From CAVQHY01 sp963712465 (lineage in GTDB: Bacteria; Actinomycetota; Thermoleophilia; Gaiellales; Gaiellaceae): a stretch of DNA of 64,000 bases. The stretch spans positions 744,001 through 808,000 of the forward strand of contig CAVQHY010000004.1 in assembly GCA_963712465.1 (NCBI GenBank). Direction: 5' to 3'. The notes below the pieces were generated by a model that was given only the letters and a program-made list of their open reading frames with translations, did not search any database and was not told where the DNA came from. Each line of letters starts with the position of its first letter. The first letter of the stretch is position 1. A program made the position numbers and the translations under genes. Shown in pieces: positions 40,477 to 48,427 of the stretch.

Positions 40477-41540
40477 GCCAGGCGCCTCAGGCAGCCGCGT
40501 TCGCCGAGCCGTCGAGGCTCAGCGACCTCCTCCGCGGCAAGGGCCGCAACCTCGGGCTCCTGCTCGCCCTCGGGGTCTGGGTCGTGGTCGTCGCGACCCA
40601 GAACGAGAACTTCGCGACCGTGAGCAACCTGCGCGTGATCGGGATGAACATGTCGATCGTGGCGATCGTCGCGGTCGGCACGGCGATCCTGATCATCACG
40701 GGCAACATCGACCTCTCGATCGGCTCCAACCTGGCGCTGGCCGCGGTGATCGCGGCCATGTTGTCGAGCGATATGCCCGTTGCGCTCGCGTTTCTGATCG
40801 CGATCGGCGTCTCGGGTCTAGTCGGCCTCTTCAACGGCGTGCTCTGCTGGAAGGTGCCCATTTCGCCGATCGTGATCACGCTCGGGAGCCTTGCGCTCGT
40901 TCGTGGCATCGTCTTCGTGATCACCAACGGCTCGCCCGTTACGGACACGTCGTCGGGGTTCACCGACTTCGGTCGGGCGATCGTCCTCGGCATCCCGATG
41001 CCGATTCTCGTCATGCTGATCGTCATCGTTCTCTCGTGGATCGTGCTCGGCTTCACGACGATCGGCCGCCACTGCTACGCCGTCGGCGGCAACAAGCAGG
41101 CAGCGCAAGCGGCGGGCATCAACGTCCGCCGGATCACGATCGGTGCGTTCATCTACGGCGGGCTGCTCTGCGGCCTCTCGGGCGTGCTCGCCGCGAGCCG
41201 ATTCGACGCCCCCGACCCGACCTACGGCACCGGGTTCGAGCTCGACGTGATCACGGGCGTGCTGCTCGGTGGGGTGTCATTCGCCGGTGGCGAAGGCTCG
41301 ATCCTGGGCGCGATCCTCGGCGTGCTCGCTCTGACGTTGATCGACTCCGGACTGGTCGCGCTCGGAATCGACCCGTTCTACTCGGACGTGGTCACGGGCG
41401 GGCTGCTGATCCTTGCCGTGTCGTTCGACCAGGTCGCCTCGGTTCAGCGCGAGCGCTACCAGAAGGCGATGGCGATGCGAGAGCAAGCGCGCAACCTCGA
41501 AGAGCTTCGCCAAGAGGCCGCAGGCGCGGCCCAGCCCTGA
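40473..41540 (+). CDS. Sugar ABC transporter permease
   Basis: Encodes 355 residues, RbsC-like with many hydrophobic segments. Motifs are AILIITGNIDLSIGSNLALAA and HCYAVGGNKQAAQAAGINVR. It is the only permease in this unit, so the channel should be a homodimer. ATG 40473 overlaps the ATPase stop. The C-terminus ends in a long basic/acidic helix (RERYQKAMAMREQARNLEEL). Confidence 0.9.
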   Translation: MSQAPQAAAFAEPSRLSDLLRGKGRNLGLLLALGVWVVVVATQNENFATVSNLRVIGMNMSIVAIVAVGTAILIITGNIDLSIGSNLALAAVIAAMLSSDMPVALAFLIAIGVSGLVGLFNGVLCWKVPISPIVITLGSLALVRGIVFVITNGSPVTDTSSGFTDFGRAIVLGIPMPILVMLIVIVLSWIVLGFTTIGRHCYAVGGNKQAAQAAGINVRRITIGAFIYGGLLCGLSGVLAASRFDAPDPTYGTGFELDVITGVLLGGVSFAGGEGSILGAILGVLALTLIDSGLVALGIDPFYSDVVTGGLLILAVSFDQVASVQRERYQKAMAMREQARNLEELRQEAAGAAQP

Positions 41541-41548
41541 GCGTCGTC

Positions 41549-42610
41549 GTGACGGCGAGCGCGCGCCTCTCGCTCCCCTCCTCGTCTCTCGGCGAGCTGG
41601 TTTCCGCCGTTCTCGCAGCCGCCGGCGCCCCGTCCGACGTCGCAGGAGCAGTCGCAGGCTCCCTTGTTACGAGCGACCTCCGCGGCGTCCCGTCGCACGG
41701 GTTCGTCCGGGTACCCGAGTACGTGAGCTACATGCGTGACGGGCGCGTGGATCCCCTCGCCCGACCCGACGTCGCGACCGACGGGCCCGTCGTCCGAGTG
41801 GACGGCCGCCGCGCCTTCGGCCAGCTCGCCGCCCGCGCCGGGACGATCGCCGCGGTCGGGCAGGCCCGGGCGTTCGGCGTGGCGCTCGCCGTCGTCTCGG
41901 GGGTCAAGCACGTCGGGCGCGTCGGCGAATACGCCGAAATCTGCGCAGAGCGAGACTGCATCGGTCTCGTGTTCTGCAACGGGGGCCCTTCGGGCGGCTC
42001 GGTCGTCCCGTTCGGTGGCGCGACCACGGCCTTCGGCACGAATCCGCTCGCCTACGCCTTCCCGGTCGCCGGACGGGCACCGGTCGTCGCCGACTTCTCG
42101 ACCTCGTCGGTGGCCGAGGGCAAGGTGCGGATCTACGGCCAGAACGGGTGGTCGGTGCCGGAAGGCTGGATCGTCCGCGCGGACGGCCAGCCGTCCACCG
42201 ATCCCGCCGACTTCTACGCGGGAGGGGCGCTGCTACCCGCTGGCGGGCACAAGGGGTACGCGCTGGGCCTTCTGGCCGAGGTTCTCGGCGGCATCGTCGC
42301 CCGCGAGGGTTGCGCGTCGACGGGAGCCGACCCGGGCAACGGCTTCGTTCTCTTCGCCATCGCGACGGACGGTGAGTTCCCGGCCCGTGCGGCAGAGGTC
42401 GTCGCAGCCCTGGAGGCGGTGCCGCCTGCGCCCGGATTCGACCGGGTCGTCGTGCCCGGTACGCTCGAGCTCGAGGCGCAAGCGCTTCACGAGCTCGACG
42501 GGATCACGTTCTCCGCGGAGACCTGGCGCCGGTTCGCCGACACCGCGGAGTCGGTCGGCGTCGAGGTGCCCCACCTCACCCCAGTCACGGAGGAGGACCG
42601 TCATGTATGA
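41549..42610 (+). CDS. Ldh-family NAD(P)-dependent oxidoreductase (malate/L-lactate/ureidoglycolate type)
   Basis: Encodes 353 residues. SHGFVRVPEYVSYMRDG contains the catalytic His and the Arg that binds the 2-oxoacid; FGTNPLAYAFPV and GHKGYALGLLAEVLGG are family hallmarks. Reversible oxidation of a 2-hydroxyacid is expected. GTG at 41549 is 8 nt after the permease stop. Fits a role downstream of an aldolase that makes or uses a 2-oxoacid. Confidence 0.88.
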   Translation: MTASARLSLPSSSLGELVSAVLAAAGAPSDVAGAVAGSLVTSDLRGVPSHGFVRVPEYVSYMRDGRVDPLARPDVATDGPVVRVDGRRAFGQLAARAGTIAAVGQARAFGVALAVVSGVKHVGRVGEYAEICAERDCIGLVFCNGGPSGGSVVPFGGATTAFGTNPLAYAFPVAGRAPVVADFSTSSVAEGKVRIYGQNGWSVPEGWIVRADGQPSTDPADFYAGGALLPAGGHKGYALGLLAEVLGGIVAREGCASTGADPGNGFVLFAIATDGEFPARAAEVVAALEAVPPAPGFDRVVVPGTLELEAQALHELDGITFSAETWRRFADTAESVGVEVPHLTPVTEEDRHV

Positions 42611-43412
42611 AGCCGACGTCGCCGAGGGAGATGGCAGGAAGGGCGTCACGCTCCGCGACCTCGTCGACTCGGGTCGGCCTACGATCGGGGGGTGGTGCGC
42701 GATCCCGAGCGCGTTCTCGGCCGAGATCCTGGCGTGCGCCGGATTCGACTGGGTCTGCATCGACGGCCAGCACGGCCTGATCGGCTACCAGCAGACGACC
42801 GCCATGCTCCAGGCCCTCGACGCCCGCGGCGTCGGAACGCTCGTCCGGGCGCAGTGGAACGATCCGAGCTCGATCATGAAGGCGCTCGACGCCGGCGCAC
42901 AGGGGGTGATCGTGCCGATGGTCAACTCGGCGGCCGAGGCCGTGCAGGCGACCCGTGCGAGCCGGTATCCGCCGCTCGGGTTTCGAAGCTGGGGCCCCGT
43001 CCGTGCCTCACTCGGGAACACGAGCTACAGCCCCGAGAGCGCGAACCGGGAGATCGTATGCATCGTCATGGTCGAGACTCCCGAGGCCGTCGACGCGGTT
43101 GACGAGATCGTCGACGTCCCGGGCGTCGACGGCATCCTGATCGGCCCCTACGACCTCTCGCTCACCACCAACCTCAACGTCGACACCCCCGGGGAGAAGC
43201 CGAAGGACGTCGAGCAGATCGCACGCATACTCGCCGCCTGCGAGCGCGCCGGGATTCCCGCGGGGATCACCTGTCTCACCGGCGACGACGTCCGCAAGCG
43301 GCGCGCGCAGGGGTTCCGCCTGTTGCAGCTCGGCTCCGACCTGGGGTTCCTGTCGCAGGCCGCCACGGCACTCGTGCGCGACGCACGATCGGATGAGGAG
43401 GTATCGGCATGA
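42603..43412 (+). CDS. HpcH/HpaI aldolase
   Basis: Encodes 269 residues of the class II pyruvate aldolase family, which cleave 4-hydroxy-2-oxoacids using a divalent metal. FDWVCIDGQHGLI, LVRAQWNDPSS, GAQGVIVPMVNSAAEA and MVETPEAVDAV (Glu ligand) and IGPYDLS are all expected. ATG at 42603 overlaps the Ldh stop, and its stop overlaps the next ATG. A second family member sits at 59260. Confidence 0.9.
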   Translation: MYEADVAEGDGRKGVTLRDLVDSGRPTIGGWCAIPSAFSAEILACAGFDWVCIDGQHGLIGYQQTTAMLQALDARGVGTLVRAQWNDPSSIMKALDAGAQGVIVPMVNSAAEAVQATRASRYPPLGFRSWGPVRASLGNTSYSPESANREIVCIVMVETPEAVDAVDEIVDVPGVDGILIGPYDLSLTTNLNVDTPGEKPKDVEQIARILAACERAGIPAGITCLTGDDVRKRRAQGFRLLQLGSDLGFLSQAATALVRDARSDEEVSA

Positions 43413-44557
43413 ACACCTACGAGCGATTCCGCGCCGCCTTCCTCGGCGAGCCGGTCGATCGGCCGCCGGTGTGCGGCTGGATCTCGGTACCTCTGCTGAC
43501 CAGGTTGAGCGGCATCGACGACGCGGTCGAGCTCCTGGACACGATCATCGAGAACCCACGCGTGGTCATCGACGTGCAGGAGCGCGTCGGTCTCGACCCG
43601 ATGGTGATCACCGTCGACGATCGCTGGTTCTCGATGCATCACTACTGGCGGCTCCTCTACTCGTTCGACGAGGAGCAGCTCGGCTACTGGCGGGTGAAGG
43701 AGGAGCTCCTCGGCGAGCGCGAGGGCTTCAAGACATGGCAGTTCACCGTCGAGACCCCGGACGGGCCGATCGTCTGGAAGTACTCGGCGGGGGAAAACCA
43801 GGTCGCGGAGCTCGAGCTGCCGATCAAGGAGGAGTCGGACCTCGACCTGCTCGAGAAGTACATGCCCCCTCCCGAGGCGCTCGTCCAGGACCGGCTGACG
43901 CGGCTGGTCGAGGCCGTGAACGGGGACGCGTTCATCACCCACAACTATCTCGGCATCTGGGGCGAGGCGGCGAACATGCGCGGGCTCGTCAACCTCTGCA
44001 CCGACATCTACGACCGGCCCGATTTCGTCAAGCGGATCTCCGAGTGGCTGATGCACCGCTCGGTGCGGCGGGTGCGGCACCTCGCGCAGACCGGCGTCCA
44101 CTCGATCCTCTACGACCAGTCATGGATCGGTGTCGGCCTCTCGCCCTCGGTCTATCGCGAGTTCGTTCTGCCGTACGACCGGGTCGTGGTGCAGGCGGCG
44201 CAGGATGAGGGGCTACTCGTCAGCTACCACAACTGCGGGCGTGGCATGGCGATCCTGGAGGACATGGTCGAGACCGGGGCGGAAGCGCTCGAGACCTTGA
44301 CCCCGAAGGAGAGCTCGGGCGATTTCGACCTCGCCGCGGTGAAGGGTCGCGTCGGCGATCGAATCACGCTCAACGGCGGGTTCAACGAGCGCATCTTCTC
44401 GACGGCCACGCCGGCCGAGATCAGGGAGGCGGTCAAGCGCTGTCTCGATGCGGGCGGCGACCGCTACATCCTGCGGACGACCGGGCAGATCTTCGACGCG
44501 CCGCCCGGCACGATCGAGGCGTTTACCGAGGCCGGCCGGGAGCTGGGCGCCCGGTGA
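43409..44557 (+). CDS. Uroporphyrinogen decarboxylase-fold protein, likely methyltransferase
   Basis: Encodes 382 residues of the UroD superfamily. NTYERFRAAFLGEPVDRPPV is the standard opening. SYHNCGRGMAILEDM gives the HxC pair that binds zinc in MtaA/CmuA-type methyltransferases. The third zinc ligand (a Cys near the end) is not present; that region reads RYILRTTGQIFDAPPGTIEAF. It could be the substrate-specific methyltransferase for the imported compound, with the corrinoid protein at 47666 as partner. The last gene of the second importer operon, convergent with the DHPS-type gene after 10 nt. Confidence 0.78.
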   Translation: MNTYERFRAAFLGEPVDRPPVCGWISVPLLTRLSGIDDAVELLDTIIENPRVVIDVQERVGLDPMVITVDDRWFSMHHYWRLLYSFDEEQLGYWRVKEELLGEREGFKTWQFTVETPDGPIVWKYSAGENQVAELELPIKEESDLDLLEKYMPPPEALVQDRLTRLVEAVNGDAFITHNYLGIWGEAANMRGLVNLCTDIYDRPDFVKRISEWLMHRSVRRVRHLAQTGVHSILYDQSWIGVGLSPSVYREFVLPYDRVVVQAAQDEGLLVSYHNCGRGMAILEDMVETGAEALETLTPKESSGDFDLAAVKGRVGDRITLNGGFNERIFSTATPAEIREAVKRCLDAGGDRYILRTTGQIFDAPPGTIEAFTEAGRELGAR

Positions 44558-44567
44558 CCGGGGTCGC

Positions 44568-45605
44568 CTAGTCTCCGAGCTCGCCGGCGCGCCAGGCCTT
44601 CAGGTACGCGCGGCAGTGCTCGTCGGCGCCCATCAGGACGTCGACGGCGAGCCTGAAGGCAGTCGAATCGCGATCGAGGGAGAGGACGCGGTCCGGGCTC
44701 GACGTCACGGGGTCGATGATCCCGCTGTCGGCGCCCGCATCGATCGCGAGGGCGAGGAAGGCGTCGTTCACCAGGCGCCGGTTCGGGAGGCCGAAGCTGA
44801 CGTTGCTCATTCCGCCGGTGAGCCTGATCTCCGGGCCGAAGCGCTCGCGGAGCCGGCGGAACGCGTCGAGGCAGTGAGCGCCGAACGCGCCGTCGACGGA
44901 GATCGGGAAGACGAGTGCGTCGACGTGAATCCGGTCGAGCGGGATGCCCTTCCCGATCGCCTGCTCGACGACGCGGCTCGCGTTGGCCACGCGCTCGTCG
45001 GCATCGCTCGGCATGCCCGCCTCACCCGACGCGGTCACGATCACGTGCCCGCCCGCGTCGGCCGCAAGGTCGAGCGCGTCGACGCGCTCGAGCGAGGCCG
45101 AGTTCAGCATCGGGGTCGGCCCGTTCCCGTCGACTGCCTCGAAGCCGGCCTCGATGATCTCGAGGTTCGACGAATCGATCGAGAGCGGTGCCGGCGACTC
45201 CGGCGCGATCAGCCCGGCGAGCCAGCGCATCGTCCGCTTCTGGACGTCGAGCTTCGGCGAGACCTCGTCCACGTTCACGTCGAGAAAATGCGCGCCGGCG
45301 TCGAGCTGGCGGCGGGCGATCGTCCGCAGGTAGGCGATCGCGGTCTCGGCGTCCTCGCCCTCGGCCATGGCCACCTCCACCGCGACCTTGACGTGCTTGA
45401 CGCGGCCCTCGAGGTACGGCTGGCCGGCCTGCTCGGGCTCGGGAATCGGGAGCCGACGAAGCGACCCGATCGCGTCCTCGAACAGGATCGCCGGCCGTCC
45501 CCGCTCGTCGTCGCCGATCTGCGGCCCGTCCAGGCGCAGGACGCGCGTCGTGTGGACGTTCTCGCCGATCACGGTGAACTCGCGCCCGGACGGAAGCAGC
45601 GTCAC
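44568..45605 (-). CDS. DHPS-fold methyltetrahydrofolate/corrinoid methyltransferase
   Basis: Encodes 345 residues with the pterin-binding TIM barrel. FTVIGENVHTTRVL opens it, AGAHFLDVNVDEVSP and PLSIDSSNLEIIEAGF are the pterin-contact strands, and LNSASLERVD and RLTGGMSNVSFGLPNRR follow. It is MeTr/AcsE/MtgA-like rather than folate synthesis DHPS. It would move the methyl group from the corrinoid protein to tetrahydrofolate. GTG 45605 overlaps the stop of the activator gene (GTGA). Confidence 0.88.
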   Translation of the reverse strand: MTLLPSGREFTVIGENVHTTRVLRLDGPQIGDDERGRPAILFEDAIGSLRRLPIPEPEQAGQPYLEGRVKHVKVAVEVAMAEGEDAETAIAYLRTIARRQLDAGAHFLDVNVDEVSPKLDVQKRTMRWLAGLIAPESPAPLSIDSSNLEIIEAGFEAVDGNGPTPMLNSASLERVDALDLAADAGGHVIVTASGEAGMPSDADERVANASRVVEQAIGKGIPLDRIHVDALVFPISVDGAFGAHCLDAFRRLRERFGPEIRLTGGMSNVSFGLPNRRLVNDAFLALAIDAGADSGIIDPVTSSPDRVLSLDRDSTAFRLAVDVLMGADEHCRAYLKAWRAGELGD

Positions 45606-47230
45606 CTGCCGTATCCCGTCATCGCCGCCTCCTCTGTGTCGGCCAGCCGTGAGGGCAGCGGCTTGAACTGGCAGCCCTCGACGAAGATGTCGAAGAAGTC
45701 GGGCGCCAGCTCCAGCTCGACGTGCTCGATGCGCCGCACGAGCCGGTCGAGGCGCTCGCGCGCCGAGCGCGAGAGGAGCAGCTTGCGCGCTCCCAGCACC
45801 GAGGCGTTCCCCGCCTTGACGACCCGGTCCGGACGGACGGGGGCGAGGAACCCGATCGCGATCGCGTTCTCGACGTCGACGTAGCTGGCGAAGCCGCCGC
45901 ACAGGTACATGCGGTCGACCTCGCCGGGGTCGATCCCCGCGTTGCGCAGGACGATCCACTGGCCGGCCGCGTTCGCCGCCTTGGCCTGGGCGAGCGCCGA
46001 CCCGTCCGCCCGCGAGAGCGTGATCCCCGCTGTTTGCTCGACGACGACCTCACTCGACCCGTCGCTGAAGACGCCGAACGGCGACATCAGGTCTGCCCGC
46101 CGCAGCTCGGCAAGCAGGTCGACGAAGCCCGAGCCGCAGATCCCGCGCGGCTCGGCGCCGCCGATCGTGACCACGTCGAACCCCCCGTCGCCGCGGAGTC
46201 GCACCGACTCGATCGCGCCGTCGGCGGCCTGCATGCCGTACGTCACCTCGCCTCCCTCGAATGCGGGCCCGGCCGGGCAGCTCGCGGCAACGATCCGCCC
46301 CCGCGCGGCCAGGACGACCTCGGTGTTGGTGCCGACGTCGACGACGAGGATCGCGTCGTCGCTGTGGCCGTCGACCCCGAGCGCGACGAGGTCGGCGGCC
46401 ATGTCGGCGCCGACGTGGCTCGCCACGAGCGGCGGGCCCCAGATGCGCCCCTGCGGGTGCATCCGGAGGCCGAGCTCGAACGCCCTCGCGGTGAGCGCGG
46501 TGGTCTCGCGGCGGCCCTCGAGGAGCTCGTGCTCGGTGACCGAGCGATACGGCCGCTGGCCGATCGACGAGACGTCGAGGCGAAAGAAGAGGTCGCGCAT
46601 GGTCGAGTTGCCCGCCACCACGGCCTCCACGACCTCGCGGCGGTCGATTCCCCGCCGCGTGTAGAGGTCCTCGAGCTCTCGGTTGAGCGCCTTGCGGGCG
46701 GCGCGCTGGAGCTCGCCGCGCCCGTCCGCCTCGTCGTAGCTGATCCGGGTCATGACGTCCGAGCCGCCGAAGCGCTGCGGGTTCTCGAGCGCGACCGTCT
46801 CGAGCACCCGGCCCTCTCGCAGGTCGACGAGCTCGAAGACGATCGTCGTGGTCCCGAGGTCGACCGCCAGCCCGTAGAGCCCGGCTCCGGCGGGGCCGAG
46901 AGGCTCGTCGCCGTAGCGGACGACGCCGCCGGACACGGTGACGATCGGGTCGAGCTCGCTCTCGCCGGGCTCGCTCTCGTCGGGTACGACGATCCGCAGC
47001 CGGCGGCGAAGGATCGAGAACTCGACCTGTGCCCCGGGGGCGACGACCTCGGCAAGGCATGCGAGCCGGTACGGGTCGCGCAGGAACGCCTCCCGGGCGT
47101 CGCGAGGGCCGAGCGCCTCTGCCCCCGCGGTCACCTCGACGACACACTCCCGGCAGCGTCCCGACCGCCGGCACGACGTGGGGACGCGCAGCTCCCGCTC
47201 GTCGGCGTCGTCGAAGAGCGTACGGGTCAA
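45602..47230 (-). CDS. RACo-type corrinoid activation protein (2Fe-2S ferredoxin plus ASKHA ATPase)
   Basis: Encodes 542 residues. Cys20, Cys26, Cys29 and Cys58 form a short 2Fe-2S site (SCRRSGRCREC, RLACLA). The ASKHA part starts near residue 120 (GLAVDLGTTTIVFELVDL) and has ILVVDVGTNTEVVLAARG. Such activators use ATP to reduce inactive Co(II) to Co(I). The ferredoxin domain is shorter at its N-terminus than in typical RACo. The start is TTG, three nt after a stop in the same frame. The MITE at 47234-47401 lies immediately upstream and its end supplies CGGAG 9 nt before the TTG. Confidence 0.9.
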   Translation of the reverse strand: MTRTLFDDADERELRVPTSCRRSGRCRECVVEVTAGAEALGPRDAREAFLRDPYRLACLAEVVAPGAQVEFSILRRRLRIVVPDESEPGESELDPIVTVSGGVVRYGDEPLGPAGAGLYGLAVDLGTTTIVFELVDLREGRVLETVALENPQRFGGSDVMTRISYDEADGRGELQRAARKALNRELEDLYTRRGIDRREVVEAVVAGNSTMRDLFFRLDVSSIGQRPYRSVTEHELLEGRRETTALTARAFELGLRMHPQGRIWGPPLVASHVGADMAADLVALGVDGHSDDAILVVDVGTNTEVVLAARGRIVAASCPAGPAFEGGEVTYGMQAADGAIESVRLRGDGGFDVVTIGGAEPRGICGSGFVDLLAELRRADLMSPFGVFSDGSSEVVVEQTAGITLSRADGSALAQAKAANAAGQWIVLRNAGIDPGEVDRMYLCGGFASYVDVENAIAIGFLAPVRPDRVVKAGNASVLGARKLLLSRSARERLDRLVRRIEHVELELAPDFFDIFVEGCQFKPLPSRLADTEEAAMTGYGR

Positions 47231-47233
47231 GCT

Positions 47234-47401
47234 CTAGTGCTCCGTCCCGGAAGTCGCTCGCGCCCTGGGCGGCTGCAAAGCGGCGCCAGGCTGCGTCCTC
47301 AGTCGCCCCGATATGTCTGCATATCGGGGCTCCCTGCGTCCTTGCCTAGCTTGCTTTTCGCGCGCCAAGATCAACAAGCGACTTCCGGGACGGAGCACTA
47401 G
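47234..47401. mobile_element. MITE-like element with 25-bp inverted repeats (IS630 type)
   Basis: 47234-47258 and 47377-47401 are perfect 25-bp inverted repeats starting with CTAGTGCTCCG. The edges read CTA/G...C/TAG, as expected for insertion into CTAG with TA duplication, the IS630/Tc1-mariner habit. The core of 162 nt (47237-47398) has no coding frame and holds an 11-bp hairpin (GCCCCGATATG, loop TCTG, 47305-47330). Removing it leaves CTAG with the upstream stop and the TTG of the activator gene only 3 nt apart. Confidence 0.7.
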
Positions 47402-47676
47402 TCGGTCTCCCAGGCGCTCTTGTAGTTGAGGTCGCCGTCCTTCGCGCTGCACAGCTTCGGCCCGTCCTTGCCCTCGGGGAAGCGCTGGTTGCGGCAGCCG
47501 AAGGAGGCGGTGCATTCGTCGAAGCGGTTCTTGTACGGACAGCGGCGGAGCGAGAGCTCGCCTGCCTGGGCGACCATCGTGCCGAAGAGCTCGGTGATCC
47601 GGTCGAGGCGAGCCTGGTAGTCGGCCGGCTCGATCCGCCCGTGCTCGCCGGGCTCGGGCGAGGGGTCAAGAGCCAA
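47398..47676 (-). CDS. Small cysteine-rich protein in the corrinoid operon
   Basis: Encodes 92 residues from TTG 47676, overlapping the stop of the corrinoid protein by 11 nt. Cys46, Cys55, Cys61 and Cys76 (RRCPYKNRFDECTASFGCRNQ, PKLCS) lie in the C-terminal half and could bind a metal or FeS cluster. I do not recognise the family. Its place between the corrinoid protein and its activator suggests an accessory role in methyl transfer or reactivation. The stop codon coincides with the MITE boundary but would exist without the insertion. Confidence 0.6.
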   Translation of the reverse strand: MALDPSPEPGEHGRIEPADYQARLDRITELFGTMVAQAGELSLRRCPYKNRFDECTASFGCRNQRFPEGKDGPKLCSAKDGDLNYKSAWETD

Positions 47677-48427
47677 CGCGCGCCCCCCCGCCGATCAGCT
47701 GCTTCGCCAGCGTGACGCACGCGACCGCGTCCTTGCCGTAGCCGTCCGCGCCCATGTCGTCGGCGAACTCCTGCGTGACCGGCGCGCCGCCGACCATGAT
47801 CTTCACCTGCTCGCGCAGGTCGGCGTCGATGAACGCCTCGATCGTGCGACCCATGTTGGGCATCGTCGTCGTCAGCAGCGCGGACATGCCCAGCAGGTCG
47901 GGGCGGTGCTCCTCGACCGCGTCGATGAAGTCGTCCGGCGAGGTGTCGACGCCGAGGTCGACCACCTCGAAGCCCGAGCCGCGCAGCATCATGATGCAGA
48001 GGTTCTTGCCGATGTCGTGCAGGTCACCCTTGACGGTGCCGATCACGACCTTGCCGAGCGGGTCGATCCCCGAGGCGGAGAGGATCGGCTCGATGTGCGC
48101 CATCCCCGCCTTCATCGCCCGCGCGCACGCGAGGACCTCGGGCACGAAGATGATGTTCTCGCGGAACTTGATTCCGACGATCGCCATCCCGGAGATCAGG
48201 CCGTCGTCCATCACCTCGAGCGCGGCCGTGCCGCCGTCGAGTGCCTCCCGGGTCATCCGATCGACCTCGGGCGCGTCACCTTCGATCAGCGCGGCTGCGA
48301 TCGCCTGCATCTCCCCGGACGCGGCCGCGAAGAGTTCGACGATCCGCTCGCGCTCGTCGGGACGCTCGACGTAGTCCTCGATCTCGCGGCGGATCAGGTC
48401 GTTGGCGACGTCGGTCAGCTCGGCCAT
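47666..48427 (-). CDS. Corrinoid (B12-binding) methyl-carrier protein
   Basis: Encodes 253 residues. An N-terminal helical cap domain is followed by a B12-binding domain with GDLHDIGKN (residues 134-142, His137 lower axial ligand), SALLTTTMPNM and KIMVGGAPVTQEFADDMGAD. About 35 residues longer at the N-terminus than the minimal MtaC type. It carries the methyl group between the UroD-type and DHPS-type methyltransferases. ATG 48427 overlaps the upstream stop (ATGA). Confidence 0.94.
   Translation of the reverse strand: MAELTDVANDLIRREIEDYVERPDERERIVELFAAASGEMQAIAAALIEGDAPEVDRMTREALDGGTAALEVMDDGLISGMAIVGIKFRENIIFVPEVLACARAMKAGMAHIEPILSASGIDPLGKVVIGTVKGDLHDIGKNLCIMMLRGSGFEVVDLGVDTSPDDFIDAVEEHRPDLLGMSALLTTTMPNMGRTIEAFIDADLREQVKIMVGGAPVTQEFADDMGADGYGKDAVACVTLAKQLIGGGARVGS

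Noticed and set aside
47305..47330. The 11-bp hairpin as an operon terminator
   Set aside because: It lies within the MITE between its inverted repeats and has no U-run; more simply part of the element.
45722..47401. Long plus-strand frame opposite the RACo-type gene
   Set aside because: No motif and wrong composition; the minus-strand protein has complete FeS and ASKHA motifs.
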